NCBI RefSeq assembly: GCF_016907275.1
Contig: NZ_JAFBBP010000001.1
Span: 2,470,001 to 2,534,000 of the forward strand
Length of the DNA stretch: 64,000 bases
Source: Micromonospora luteifusca
GTDB taxonomy: Bacteria > Actinomycetota > Actinomycetes > Mycobacteriales > Micromonosporaceae
Direction: 5' to 3'
Part shown: one piece after another, positions 44,431 to 53,615 of the stretch
How the letters are laid out: every line of letters begins with the position of its first letter
Numbering within the stretch: the stretch's first letter is position 1
Notes under the pieces: model-generated
What the model was told of the DNA's origin: nothing
What the model saw: only the letters and a program-made list of their open reading frames with translations
Database searches by the model: none
Position numbers and translations under genes: made by a program

Positions 44431-44958
44431 GTGGGTCGACGACGCTACCGTGGTCGTGGGGAGAGCCCTCGCCCCGAGATCCTGGACGGAAACCTGCTCA
44501 TGTCGCTCTCCCCCACGCGACTCCACCAGTCCATCGCGCTCATGCTGGGCTCGGCCCTGCTGGAGAGCTGCCCGCACGACCTCGACGTCACGCAGGGCGT
44601 CGAGGTACGCATCTCGCGGAAGCGTTCGTTCATCCCCGACCTGCTGGTCACCTACCTCGACGCGGCGCAGCGGAATCCGTCGCACTACCTACCGGACCAG
44701 GTTCTCCTGGTGGTGGAGATCGTCTCGGCGGGGTCCCGCAGCATCGACCGGGTACTTAAACCGGCCCTCTACGCCGAGGCGGACATCCCCTACTTCTGGC
44801 GGATCGAGACCGAGGTTGGCATCGTCGTACACACTCACAAACTCGACGCGATGAAACAGGTCTACGTCGAGCAGGCCCGGATGACCGACGGCATCCTCGT
44901 GCCGGAGCCGTGGGAGATGGACATCCCGCCGGAGCGGTTCACCCCCCGGGCCCGCTGA
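44431..44958 (+). CDS. Uma2-family (DUF820) putative nuclease, possibly 5'-truncated
   Basis: A PD-(D/E)xK-like protein of the Uma2 family: [37 protein letters not shown] (catalytic Asp), [20 protein letters not shown] (Glu) and [18 protein letters not shown]. The start is uncertain: GTG at 44431 gives 175 aa, ATG at 44500 gives 152. Full-length relatives have some 15-20 more N-terminal residues, so the 5' end may have been lost when it was inserted between nuoI and nuoH. It overlaps the next convergent gene by 20 nt. Confidence 0.75.
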   Translation: MGRRRYRGRGESPRPEILDGNLLMSLSPTRLHQSIALMLGSALLESCPHDLDVTQGVEVRISRKRSFIPDLLVTYLDAAQRNPSHYLPDQVLLVVEIVSAGSRSIDRVLKPALYAEADIPYFWRIETEVGIVVHTHKLDAMKQVYVEQARMTDGILVPEPWEMDIPPERFTPRAR

Positions 44959-45367
44959 CAGCGGTCGGTGGGAGCATCTCGACGCCGAGTTGCTGAAGAA
45001 GCTGGAACAGCTCATTGCAGCTCCACACCTCGACGATCCGGCCCGCCGCGCCGAAGCGCAGGAACGTCGCGCCGGAATAGCTCACCACCTGCCCGGTTGG
45101 CGGCACCGGCCCGAACTGCCCGGCGTGCGTGCCGGCAGCCCGCCAATGCACGGCAACCCGCTCGCCGGCCGCGACCACGTCCACGATCTTGTAGCGGAGG
45201 TCCGGGAAGGCCGCCCGGCGCTCCCGGTGCCAGGCCAGCGTCGCCTCGGGCCCGGTGCCGCCCAGCCCCGGGCACTCCTCGGCGATCAACTCGTATGCCG
45301 ACTCCTCCCGGCGGGCGTTCCACACGTCCGCGATGAAACGCCGGGCCGTGGCCTCCACATCCGTCAT
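44939..45367 (-). CDS. SnoaL-like ester-cyclase-fold protein
   Basis: A 142-aa cystatin-like alpha+beta protein. TARRFIADVWNARREESAYE, then WHRERRAAFPDLRYKIVDVV, VAVHWRAAGTHAGQFGPVPP and GQVVSYSGATFLRFGAAGRI match the SnoaL polyketide-cyclase-like family, most of whose members have no known substrate. ATG at 45367 is the start; the longer open frame upstream is antisense to the next gene. It diverges from the GST-like gene. Confidence 0.87.
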   Translation of the reverse strand: MTDVEATARRFIADVWNARREESAYELIAEECPGLGGTGPEATLAWHRERRAAFPDLRYKIVDVVAAGERVAVHWRAAGTHAGQFGPVPPTGQVVSYSGATFLRFGAAGRIVEVWSCNELFQLLQQLGVEMLPPTAVSGPGG

Positions 45368-45457
45368 GCCGGCAGAGTATCCGGACCGGCTGGGCGTCCG
45401 GTGAGCCGTAGATCCGCAAGGATGGGGTAGAGACAGTGACCGGACCGGGAGGGTGAC

Positions 45458-46477
45458 GTGGGCGAGCAAACAGGCGGGAAGTACGTCGAGCCGGGTGGCG
45501 AGTTCACCCGCGACCAGCGGTACATCGCCACTCGGATCACCGAGGACGGGCGCGACGGGTACCCGGTGGAGCCGGGTCGGTACCGGCTGGCGGTCAGTCG
45601 GGCCTGCCCGTGGGCCAACCGCCTGATCATCGTGCGTCGGCTGCTCGGTCTGGAGGACGCCATCTCCATGGCGGTGGCCGGCCCGACCCACGACGCCCGG
45701 AGCTGGACCTTCGATCTCGACCCGGGCGGGCGGGACCCGGTGCTCGGCATCGAGCGCATCCAGGAGGCGTACTTCAAGCGCTTCCCCGGCTACGAGCGCG
45801 GCATCACCGTCCCGGCGATCGTCGACGTGCCGACCGGGCAGGTGGTCACCAACGACTACGCGCAGATGAGCCTCGACCTGTCCACGCAGTGGGGCGCGTA
45901 CCACCGCGACGGTGCCCCGCAGCTCTACCCCGAGCACCTGCGGGCCCAGATCGACGAGGTCAACGACGTGGTCTTCCGGGACGTCAACAACGGCGTCTAC
46001 CGCTGCGGGTTCGCCGGCAGCCAGGAGGCGTACGACAAGTCGTACCACCGGCTCTTCGACCGGTTGGACTGGTTGACCGAGCGGCTGACCGACCAGCGTT
46101 ACCTGGTCGGCGACACCATCACCGAGGCGGATGTCCGGCTGTTCACCACGCTGGTCCGCTTCGACCCGGTCTACCACGGCCACTTCAAGTGCAACCGGCA
46201 GAAGTTGAGCGAGATGCCGGTGCTGTGGGCGTACGCCCGGGACCTGTTCCAGACCCCCGGTTTCGGCGACACCATCGACTTCGACCACATCAAGCGGCAC
46301 TACTACGAGGTGCACCGCGACATCAACCCGACCGGGATCGTGCCGCTCGGCCCGGACCTGTCCAATTGGCTCACCCCGCACGGTCGGGAGACCCTCGGTG
46401 GCCGTCCCTTCGGCGACGGCACACCGCCCCCGCCGCCGGCCGAGCCCGTCGACCCCGCACACACCCCGCTGCGCTGA
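45458..46477 (+). CDS. Glutathionyl-hydroquinone reductase-like glutathione transferase (Xi class)
   Basis: A 339-aa protein. SRACPWANRLIIVRRLLGLE has the catalytic Cys50 of Xi-class enzymes; PAIVDVPTGQVVTNDYAQMS and VGDTITEADVRLFTTLVRFD belong to the GST core. Xi-class proteins reduce glutathionyl-hydroquinones. Actinobacteria make mycothiol, so the thiol partner may differ here; this is inference. GTG/ATG choice at 45458 has GGAGG upstream. Confidence 0.92.
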   Translation: MGEQTGGKYVEPGGEFTRDQRYIATRITEDGRDGYPVEPGRYRLAVSRACPWANRLIIVRRLLGLEDAISMAVAGPTHDARSWTFDLDPGGRDPVLGIERIQEAYFKRFPGYERGITVPAIVDVPTGQVVTNDYAQMSLDLSTQWGAYHRDGAPQLYPEHLRAQIDEVNDVVFRDVNNGVYRCGFAGSQEAYDKSYHRLFDRLDWLTERLTDQRYLVGDTITEADVRLFTTLVRFDPVYHGHFKCNRQKLSEMPVLWAYARDLFQTPGFGDTIDFDHIKRHYYEVHRDINPTGIVPLGPDLSNWLTPHGRETLGGRPFGDGTPPPPPAEPVDPAHTPLR

Positions 46478-46487
46478 TCGGCTGTCG

Positions 46488-46523
46488 AGTTCGCGCCGCG
46501 ACCTTGTGGTCGCGGCGCGAACT
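46488..46523. terminator. Bidirectional terminator
   Basis: A perfect 16-bp stem (AGTTCGCGCCGCGACC and its complement) with a TTGT loop, 11 nt past the GST-like stop and reaching into the nuoH stop codon. It can end transcription from both convergent genes. Confidence 0.8.
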
Positions 46524-47484
46524 ACAGGGCTATGCGGACGGCGGCCGTCAGGACCAGTTGGGCGAGGGACGCTGGCACCAGCACCAGCCAGCAGAGCCGC
46601 TGGAGTTGGTCCTCGCGCAGCCGGGGGTAGGACACCCGCAACCAGATGATCACGAAGGACACCGCGAAGATCTTGAGCAGCGTCCAGAGCCAGCCCAGCT
46701 GATCGTCGGCGAACGGGCCCTGCCACCCACCGAGGAACAGCACCGTGGTCAGTGCGGCGATCACCACGATGCCGACGTACTCGGCGAGCAGGAAGAACGC
46801 GAAGCGCAGACCCGTGTATTCAGTCATGTAGCCGAAGACCAGCTCCGAGTCGGCCACCGGCATGTCGAACGGCGGCCGACGGATCTCGGCCAGCCCGGCG
46901 ACGAAGAAGATGATCATCGCGGGTGCCTGCCAGAGCAGCCACCACGGCTGCCACGCCTCGACGATTCCGGAGAGGCTGAGGGTGCCCGCCGCCATCGCCA
47001 CCGAGGCGGCGGCCAGCACCAACGGCAGCTCGTAACCGAGCAACTGGGCGGCCCCACGCAGCCCACCGAGCAGGCTGTACTTGTTGGCCGACGCCCACGC
47101 CGACATGAGCACCGCCACGACCCCGACACCGACCACGGCCAGCACGAAGAACAAGCCGATGTCCAATGGTTGACCGACCAGGTCGTTCGGGCCGAGCGGA
47201 ATGACCAGCAGCACCAGCAGGTAGGGCACCAGGGCCACCGCCGGGGCCAACCGGAACACCGCCCGATCCGCCTCGCGCGGGGTCACGTCCTCCTTCTGCA
47301 CGAACTTGACCCCGTCCGCGACCAACTGGGCCCAGCCGTGGAAGCCGCCCGCGTACATCGGACCGAGCCGGCCCTGCATGTGCGCCATCACCTTGTGCTC
47401 GGCCTGGCCGACCAGCAACGGCAGGGTGAGAAACGCGACCAACACCCCACCCACCCGCAGCACCAGCTCCACCCAGAGCGGCAT
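46522..47484 (-). CDS. nuoH: Complex I membrane subunit NuoH
   Basis: A 320-aa quinone-site membrane subunit. Recognised by QAEHKVMAHMQGRLGPMYAG, GFHGWAQLVADGVKFVQKED, WASANKYSLLGGLRGAAQLL, YELPLVLAAASV and FDMPVADSELVFGYMTEYTG. Its ATG shares one base with the nuoC stop. It is the last gene of this part of the cluster. Confidence 0.95.
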   Translation of the reverse strand: MPLWVELVLRVGGVLVAFLTLPLLVGQAEHKVMAHMQGRLGPMYAGGFHGWAQLVADGVKFVQKEDVTPREADRAVFRLAPAVALVPYLLVLLVIPLGPNDLVGQPLDIGLFFVLAVVGVGVVAVLMSAWASANKYSLLGGLRGAAQLLGYELPLVLAAASVAMAAGTLSLSGIVEAWQPWWLLWQAPAMIIFFVAGLAEIRRPPFDMPVADSELVFGYMTEYTGLRFAFFLLAEYVGIVVIAALTTVLFLGGWQGPFADDQLGWLWTLLKIFAVSFVIIWLRVSYPRLREDQLQRLCWLVLVPASLAQLVLTAAVRIAL

Positions 47485-48335
47485 CAGGTCGTACCCCCGT
47501 CGTCGTCGGTGCGGCCGTCGCGGGCCGGCGGGTCCGCGACCGGACCGGGCGCCGGCTGGTCCGCCGCGGGCTGGTCGGGCGACGTGGCCGGGGGTGCGGA
47601 CCTCTCGACCGCGCCCGCCGGGCCGTCGTCGGCCACCGCAGGCCGGGGAGTACGCGCCGGACGGGCCCCCGGGGCGGGCCGCGCCGGACGGTCACCGGCC
47701 GGCCTGGCCGGGGTGCCGCCACGCGGACCCTCCCCCACACCACCGGCACCGGCCGGGGTGGGCGTGGTCCCCCACTCCCCCGGAGCGGGAACACCCGGCG
47801 GGCGGATCGGTCGACGCCCGCCACCGGCCTCGGACTCGCCCGGCTCCTTCGCGCCCGGCCAGGGCTTGGCCACCCGGGAGGCGAGCACGAACTCCTTACG
47901 CAGCGGGTGCCCCTCGAACTCCGGCGGCAGCAACAACGGCAGCAGCTCCCCGTGGCCGGCGAAGTCGATGCCGAACATCTCGTGTGTCTCCCGCTCGTGC
48001 CAGGCGGCACCCGGGTAGACCTCGACCACCGAGGCGACCGTGGGCGCGCCGCGCGGCAGCCGGGTACGCAGCAGCACACCGTGTCGCAGCCGCGTCGACC
48101 AGAGGTGCGCCACCACGTCGAAGCCCTCGGTCAGCTCGTCGACCGCGGAGAGCCAGTCGAAGAAATCGCAGGCCAGCGCGTCGTCGTCGCGGGCGGCACG
48201 AACGGCGGCCAGCCAGCTCTCCGACGGCACATCGACGGTGGCCCGAGCGAACCGTTGCCCGCCGGAGACCGACGGGGTCGCCTCAACCGGCGCGAGCAGC
48301 GCAACCAGCCGAGCGCCGAGGGCTTCGGGAGTCAT
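47484..48335 (-). CDS. nuoC: Complex I subunit NuoC with long Pro/Ala-rich tail
   Basis: A 283-aa protein. Residues 1 to about 165 are the 30-kDa NuoC domain (FDVVAHLWSTRLRHGVLLRT, YPGAAWHERETHEMFGIDF, LLPPEFEGHPLRKEFVL). The rest, about 115 residues, is Pro/Ala/Gly-rich low complexity without known homologous domain. No NuoD domain follows, in the protein or as a gene. ATG at 48335. Confidence 0.92.
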   Translation of the reverse strand: MTPEALGARLVALLAPVEATPSVSGGQRFARATVDVPSESWLAAVRAARDDDALACDFFDWLSAVDELTEGFDVVAHLWSTRLRHGVLLRTRLPRGAPTVASVVEVYPGAAWHERETHEMFGIDFAGHGELLPLLLPPEFEGHPLRKEFVLASRVAKPWPGAKEPGESEAGGGRRPIRPPGVPAPGEWGTTPTPAGAGGVGEGPRGGTPARPAGDRPARPAPGARPARTPRPAVADDGPAGAVERSAPPATSPDQPAADQPAPGPVADPPARDGRTDDDGGTT

Positions 48336-48453
48336 GCCGCTGATCCTAGGACGTCGCGCCGATACGAGCCCGGCCCGCGCCCGTCCGCCGCCGATGCCCG
48401 ACGATCTGCCGGCTTTGCGCGCGGCGTCGCCGTCGGCGGGGAAGGATGAGGGA

Positions 48454-49500
48454 GTGCGCGCTGTGACTGTGACACCCGGGGTCGCCAATACGCTGCGTCT
48501 CATCGAGGATCAACCCGAGCCGGCTGCCGAGGAGGGCTCGATCCTGGTCGAGGCTCTGGCGGTGGGGATCTGCGGCACCGACCACGAAATCGTCAGCGGC
48601 GAGTACGGCGAGGCGCCGCCGGGCGCGGACCGTCTGGTCATCGGGCACGAGTCGTTGGGCCGGGTCCTGGAGGACCCGACCGGCACCCTGCAACCCGGCG
48701 ACCTGGTGGCCGGGGTGGTCCGGCATCCGGACCCGGTGCCCTGCTCCAACTGTGCGGTCGGCGAATGGGACATGTGCCGCAACGGGCAGTTCACCGAGCA
48801 CGGCATCAAGGGCCTGGCCGGCTTCGCCCGGGACCGCTGGCGGCTCCAACCGCGCTTCGCGGTCAAGCTCGACCCGACGCTGTCGCGGGTCGGCGTGCTG
48901 GTCGAACCGACAAGCGTCGTCGCCAAGGCGTGGGACCACATCGAGCGGATCGGGCACCGAGCCGAGTGGCAGCCCCAGACGGTCCTGGTGACCGGGGCCG
49001 GGCCGATCGGGCTGCTGGCCGCACTGCTCGCCACCCAGCGCGGGCTCGCCGTGCACGTGTTGGACCGGGCGACCGAGGGCCCGAAGCCGGAGCTGGTCGC
49101 CGCGCTCGGTGCCACCTACCACACGGTGCCGGTCAACGATCTGCCCTTCGAACCGGACGTGGTGGTCGAGTGCACCGGGGCACCCACGGTCGTCCTCGAC
49201 GTCATGTGCAAGGCGGGACCAACCGGGATCGTCTGCCTGGCCGGGGTGTCCAGCGGCGGCCGGAGCATCGACTTCGACGCCGGGGCGCTCAACCGCGCGC
49301 TGGTCCTGGAGAACAACGTGGTGTTCGGCTCGGTCAACGCCAACCGCCGACACTGGGATCTCGCCGTGGAGGCACTCACCCGCGCCGACCAGGGCTGGCT
49401 CGGCTCGCTGCTCACCCGCCGGGTGCCGGTGGAGGCGTACGCCGATGCGTACACCGCCCGACCGGACGACATCAAGGTGGTGCTGGAGTTCGCGGCCTGA
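48454..49500 (+). CDS. Glucose 1-dehydrogenase, zinc MDR family
   Basis: A 348-aa medium-chain dehydrogenase. VEALAVGICGTDHEIVSGEY and RLVIGHESLGRVLED give the catalytic zinc region, CSNCAVGEWDMC the structural zinc lobe, and VLVTGAGPIGLLAALLA the nucleotide fold. The C-terminal third (NNVVFGSVNANRRHWDLAVE) is specific for archaeal-type glucose dehydrogenases. GTG at 48454 follows GAGGGA. It is divergent from nuoC, 118 nt away, and interrupts the nuo cluster. Confidence 0.9.
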   Translation: MRAVTVTPGVANTLRLIEDQPEPAAEEGSILVEALAVGICGTDHEIVSGEYGEAPPGADRLVIGHESLGRVLEDPTGTLQPGDLVAGVVRHPDPVPCSNCAVGEWDMCRNGQFTEHGIKGLAGFARDRWRLQPRFAVKLDPTLSRVGVLVEPTSVVAKAWDHIERIGHRAEWQPQTVLVTGAGPIGLLAALLATQRGLAVHVLDRATEGPKPELVAALGATYHTVPVNDLPFEPDVVVECTGAPTVVLDVMCKAGPTGIVCLAGVSSGGRSIDFDAGALNRALVLENNVVFGSVNANRRHWDLAVEALTRADQGWLGSLLTRRVPVEAYADAYTARPDDIKVVLEFAA

Positions 49501-49516
49501 GCGACGCCCCGCCCGA

Positions 49517-50833
49517 TCAGAGGCTCGGCAGACGGCCGTTGCGGAACAGGTCGACGAAGAGCTGGTGATCCTGCCGGGCGCGCACCCCGTACGCGTGCGC
49601 GAAGTCCACCAGGTGGGTGACGAAGCCCGACTCGTCGGCGTCCACCGCGGCGACGATCGCCTCCTCGGTCGAGTAGTCCACCAGGTCGTGGCTGGATTCG
49701 TCGTCGGCGACCGAATGCATCCGGGCCACCGCCCGACCCAGGTCGACGAGAACTCCGGTCAACTCCTCCGGCTCGTTCACGTCCGACCAGTCCAGGTCGG
49801 CCGCGTACGGGGAGACCTCCGCGACGAGTTGGCCGACCCCGTCCAACTCGGTGAAGCCCAGCCACGGGTCGGCGTGCGCCTGCAACGCCCGCTGCGACTC
49901 GGCGGTCCGGTGCCCCTGGTGCTGGAAGTAGCCGCGGACCGACTCGTCGGTGACGTACCGCGCCACGGCCGGCACCTGCGCCTGCTTCATGTAGATGACG
50001 ACGTCGTTCTCCAGGGCCTGGGTGTGCCCCTCCAGCAGCAGGTTGTACGACGGCAGTCCGGCCGAGCCGATGCCCACCCCCTTGCGCAACACCACGTCCT
50101 TGATCCGCGCCTCGACCGGCCGGAGCTGCGTCGACGCCACGGGCAGGGTGCCCAGGTAGTTCTGGAACGCGGCGCGAACCCTGTCCCGCGTGGCGTCGTC
50201 GATCTCGAAGACCCCGTCGCCGATGGAGAAACGTCGCTCGTAGTTGTCGATGGTGGTCTGCGCGGCGAGCAAATCGACACGGGTGTTGAGTCGAGCCTGC
50301 TGGAGCACCCTGCGCAGCACCCCGTCGGCGTTCTCCAGGGTGATCGAGCCGATCGCGTCGTCACCGCCGGCGGCGATCGCCCGCAGCTCGGTCAGGTACG
50401 ACCGGGCGAAGCCAGCCACCAGGTCCCCGATCGAGGTGTCGGAGAGCGCCTTGCTGTAGCCGAGCAGCGCCACGCTGGCCGCGAGCCGGCGCAGGTCCCA
50501 GGTGAACGGCCCGACGTACGCCTCGTCGAAGTCGTTGACGTTGAACACCAGTTGCCCGGAGGCGTTCATGTAGGTGCCGAAGTTCTCCGCGTGCAGGTCA
50601 CCGTGGATCCACACCCGGCTGGTCTGCTCGTCGCTGAACCGGTCGTCGGCGAATTCGCCGAGCTGGTCGGCGTAGAACAGCGCGGCGCTGCCCCGGTAGA
50701 AGGCGAACGGGGACGCCGCCATCTTGCGGAACTTGCGGCGGAAGGCGGCCGGATCGGTCGCCATCGACGCGCCGAACTCCTCGGTGAGCACGTCGACGAT
50801 GTGGGCGGACCGCTGGTCCGTGGAGCTGGTCAT
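49517..50833 (-). CDS. DUF2252 family protein (kinase-like fold)
   Basis: A 438-aa protein with the DUF2252 pattern: FYRGSAALFYADQLGEF, the phosphotransferase-like loop VWIHGDLHAENFGTY, and FNVNDFDEAYVGPFTWDLRR. These motifs recall the HGD and DFD catalytic loops of aminoglycoside-kinase-like enzymes; substrate is not known. It lies between nuoB and the glucose dehydrogenase, same strand as nuo. Confidence 0.92.
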   Translation of the reverse strand: MTSSTDQRSAHIVDVLTEEFGASMATDPAAFRRKFRKMAASPFAFYRGSAALFYADQLGEFADDRFSDEQTSRVWIHGDLHAENFGTYMNASGQLVFNVNDFDEAYVGPFTWDLRRLAASVALLGYSKALSDTSIGDLVAGFARSYLTELRAIAAGGDDAIGSITLENADGVLRRVLQQARLNTRVDLLAAQTTIDNYERRFSIGDGVFEIDDATRDRVRAAFQNYLGTLPVASTQLRPVEARIKDVVLRKGVGIGSAGLPSYNLLLEGHTQALENDVVIYMKQAQVPAVARYVTDESVRGYFQHQGHRTAESQRALQAHADPWLGFTELDGVGQLVAEVSPYAADLDWSDVNEPEELTGVLVDLGRAVARMHSVADDESSHDLVDYSTEEAIVAAVDADESGFVTHLVDFAHAYGVRARQDHQLFVDLFRNGRLPSL

Positions 50834-50868
50834 GATGCGCAGGCTAGCCCTGCCCAGCCACCTCGTCG

Positions 50869-51450
50869 TCAGTTGGCGGCGGGTGGGCGTACCGGCGGGG
50901 CGGTGAGTGAGTCCACGGAGCGGGGGGCAGCGGCTTCGCGGGGTGGGGCGTCCAGCGGCGCGGCCAACACATCACGTTGCGGCACACCGCCGATGCCGGA
51001 CTGCTCGGCGGCGATCTTCTCCTGCAGGCGCAGGATGCCGTGCAGCAGCGCCTCCGGGCGGGGTGGGCAGCCGGGCACGTAGACGTCGACCGGGATGAGC
51101 TGGTCGACCCCCTTGGTCACCGAGTACGAATCCCAGTAGGGGCCGCCGCAGTTGGAGCAGGCGCCGAACGAGATGACGTACTTCGGCTCGGGCATCTGGT
51201 CGTAGAGCCGCTTGATCGCCGGCGCCATCTTGTCGGTCACCGTGCCGGAGACCACCATCAGGTCGGCCTGTCGGGGGCCGTGGGCGAACGGGATCACACC
51301 GAGCCGGATGAAGTCGTGCCGACCCATGCTGGTGGCGATGAACTCGATCGCGCAGCAGGCCAGGCCGAAGTTGAAGACCCAGAGCGAGTAGCGGCGGCCC
51401 CAGTTCAGCACGAACCGGATCGGCTCACCGAGCACTCCCGGCAGCTGCAC
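50869..51450 (-). CDS. nuoB: Complex I iron-sulfur subunit NuoB
   Basis: A 193-aa subunit carrying cluster N2, which hands electrons to quinone. The ligands are the Cys pair in [11 protein letters not shown] (32, 33), Cys98 in [15 protein letters not shown] and Cys128 in [15 protein letters not shown] Pro-rich tail follows. It is separated from nuoC by two unrelated genes. No nuoA lies upstream, where it would be expected. Confidence 0.94.
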   Translation of the reverse strand: MQLPGVLGEPIRFVLNWGRRYSLWVFNFGLACCAIEFIATSMGRHDFIRLGVIPFAHGPRQADLMVVSGTVTDKMAPAIKRLYDQMPEPKYVISFGACSNCGGPYWDSYSVTKGVDQLIPVDVYVPGCPPRPEALLHGILRLQEKIAAEQSGIGGVPQRDVLAAPLDAPPREAAAPRSVDSLTAPPVRPPAAN

Positions 51451-51646
51451 GAGCGCCCCCTCTCCTCACCGACAGTGAATCACAGGCAGTGTCGACGTGG
51501 TCCGGCGGTGAGCGTCCTGAGCGCCCGGCCAGGTGTCCCGGACCCGACAAGAAATCGGCATCGATTGACGCGCAACCTAGTGGCGCACTCGTCTGTGTGA
51601 CCAGTGCTGGCGAACACGCCGCCCGCAACCGCCACGGGGAGGACGA

Positions 51647-52207
51647 GTGCTTGTGACGAGAGAGGTGCGGGTGGGTGGACGCCCGCCGGACCCGCCGGGA
51701 ACCGCAGCCTCGGCGCAGGCAGAGCTGCTCTTCGACGACTTCTACCACGCCCACTTCCGTGGACTGGTGGTGCAGCTGACCGCGTACACGGGTGACCGTG
51801 GGCAGGCACAGGACCTGGTCCAGGAGGCGTTCTGTCGGGCGTACGCCCGCTGGGACCGGCTCGCCCGCTACGAGGATCCCCTGGCCTGGGTACGCAAGGT
51901 CGCCTGGAACCTCGGCCACAACCGCTGGCGGCGGCTGCGGACCGCCCAGACGTGGCTGCTGCGGCAGCGGGAGACACACGTCGCGGAGCCCAGCCCGGAC
52001 CGGGTCGCCGTTGACGCCGCGTTGGCGAAGTTGCCACCGAAGCAGCGGCGGGCGGTGGTGCTGCACTACCTCGCCGACCTGACGATCGCGGAGATCGCCG
52101 CCCAGGAACAGGTTGCCGAAGGGACGGTCAAGTCCTGGTTGCACCGGGGCCGGACCGCACTCGCCACACACTTGCGCGACACCAATGAGGAGGTGCGGGA
52201 TGTCTGA
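51647..52207 (+). CDS. ECF sigma factor, first of two tandem paralogues
   Basis: A 186-aa sigma-70 family, extracytoplasmic-function type. Region 2 is DDFYHAHFRGLVVQLTAYTG, RGQAQDLVQEAFCRAYARWD and DPLAWVRKVAWNLGHNRWRR; region 4 is LAKLPPKQRRAVVLHYLADL and EIAAQEQVAEGTVKSWLHRG. It resembles SigE-group proteins of Streptomyces. The stop overlaps the start of the next gene by 8 nt, so the pair is coupled. A near-identical arrangement follows at 53616. Confidence 0.93.
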   Translation: MLVTREVRVGGRPPDPPGTAASAQAELLFDDFYHAHFRGLVVQLTAYTGDRGQAQDLVQEAFCRAYARWDRLARYEDPLAWVRKVAWNLGHNRWRRLRTAQTWLLRQRETHVAEPSPDRVAVDAALAKLPPKQRRAVVLHYLADLTIAEIAAQEQVAEGTVKSWLHRGRTALATHLRDTNEEVRDV

Positions 52208-53411
52208 GCAGGAGACCCTTGGCCTTGCCGAAGAGTTCGCCCGCTACCGCCGTACTGCGCTGGCAGAGGTCGAAGCGCCGGGACCCGCCGCCGTTCGACG
52301 GACGGTACGAGGTCGCAGCCGGCGCCGGCTGGGCGCCACCGCCACGACGGCGCTCGCGCTGTTGGGCGGCTCGGCCATCGGCTACGCGGCGATGACCGGC
52401 CCGGACCACCGGCCGGGCCCGGTCGATCCGACGCCGAGCGTGTCGGCGTCGCCGACGCCGACGCCGACGCCGAGCTTGACCCCCAGCCCTTCCGTGACCA
52501 GTGCCAGCCCGACCGCGCCCGTGCCGGACGGCCGGATCAGCCGGGCCCAGTTGTTGGGGGCGTCGGTGACCCTGCCGGCCTGGCGGGCCGGCCCGGGCTG
52601 CCCGACGTCACAGACGCGGATCAGCGGCGACGACCGCGAGGGCGTCAACTGGCTCATGGCGCTCGACCACGGCGACCTCGACGGGGACGGCGCGGTGGAG
52701 ACCGTGGCGCTGGTGCAGTGCGTGCTCGGCAGCGGCGGGCCGATGCAGGTGGTCGCCTTCGACCGGGACGAGGGAGGGAAGGTGATCACGCTCGGCCGGG
52801 TGGTCGCGACCACCATCGACAAGCCGCAGTGGCTGTTCGCGCTGGATGTCGTGGGTGACGGCACGGTCCGGGTGCAGGTCGGTGACATCGCTCCCGGGGG
52901 CGGCTGGGCAGCCAAGTGGTCACAACGGCAGTGGCGGGGCTACCGCTGGAAGGGCGATGCCTTCGCCCAGGTCTCCGGACCGACGAGCTTCGGTCCGAAC
53001 CCGAACTGGGGGATGGACGTCTCGGTCACCGCCGCCGACCTCGTGCTGACCACGGCGGACGACGGCTCCCGGACGGGTACGGCCACGGTGCGGATTCGTA
53101 ACCGGGGCGCGGGGCCGGTCGCCCATGTGGGGCTGCGGTTGGGCGTGCCCGCGGTGGTGCGCGCGGACGTCGACGGGTGGGAAGACTGCGTGGGTGTCCC
53201 TGAGAGCACCGAACCGATCATCTGCCGCCTGCCTGGGCTGGCCGCCGGGGCGGAGATGCGGCTCGACCTGGCCTTCCGGGTGGCCGAAGGGATCACGCTG
53301 GGCACGGACAAGGCCGACGTGGATGCCCAGCCGATGGACAGCGAGGGCGACGAACTACCAGATTTCCACGACACCGACAACCTGGTGCAGATGCGAATGA
53401 TCTACGGCTGA
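52200..53411 (+). CDS. Membrane-anchored partner of the sigma factor, FG-GAP-like extracytoplasmic part
   Basis: A 403-aa protein. Residues 1-50 are cytoplasmic and basic, one helix follows (LGATATTALALLGGSAIGYA), then a Ser/Thr/Pro linker (50-105) and a large external domain with an Asp-rich loop LDHGDLDGDGAVETVALVQC typical of FG-GAP/calcium loops. Gene order and topology suggest an anti-sigma factor, though no zinc-binding anti-sigma motif is present. The second pair encodes a paralogue. Confidence 0.8.
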   Translation: MSEQETLGLAEEFARYRRTALAEVEAPGPAAVRRTVRGRSRRRLGATATTALALLGGSAIGYAAMTGPDHRPGPVDPTPSVSASPTPTPTPSLTPSPSVTSASPTAPVPDGRISRAQLLGASVTLPAWRAGPGCPTSQTRISGDDREGVNWLMALDHGDLDGDGAVETVALVQCVLGSGGPMQVVAFDRDEGGKVITLGRVVATTIDKPQWLFALDVVGDGTVRVQVGDIAPGGGWAAKWSQRQWRGYRWKGDAFAQVSGPTSFGPNPNWGMDVSVTAADLVLTTADDGSRTGTATVRIRNRGAGPVAHVGLRLGVPAVVRADVDGWEDCVGVPESTEPIICRLPGLAAGAEMRLDLAFRVAEGITLGTDKADVDAQPMDSEGDELPDFHDTDNLVQMRMIYG

Positions 53412-53425
53412 GGATCCGGCTGCCG

Positions 53426-53466
53426 CCGGCCGCGTCGTACGCCATTCCGGTGTACGGCGCGGCCGG
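53426..53466. terminator. Hairpin after the first sigma/partner pair
   Basis: GGCCGCG-based stem of about 13 bp with a 9-nt loop, 15 nt past the stop at 53411. It should isolate the two tandem operons. Confidence 0.6.
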
Positions 53467-53615
53467 TCTCCGTTCACCGGGTGAGGCGTTGCCGCAGCCC
53501 GACGACTCTCGGGCCGGCCTGTCGGATTCGCGGCCGAACGAGGCGCAACCACATCCCCTCTCCTGGAGTGTTACCGGTGCCCAGGGCACCGGCCCAACGG
53601 CAACGGGGAGGGGCA

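Noticed and set aside
44939..46726. 595-aa version of the SnoaL-like protein
   Set aside because: The extra N-terminal part is antisense to the GST-like gene; the family start is the ATG at 45367.
45610..48018. 802-codon rightward open frame
   Set aside because: Out-of-frame shadow of the GST-like gene continuing antisense through nuoH and nuoC; composition typical of GC-rich shadow frames.
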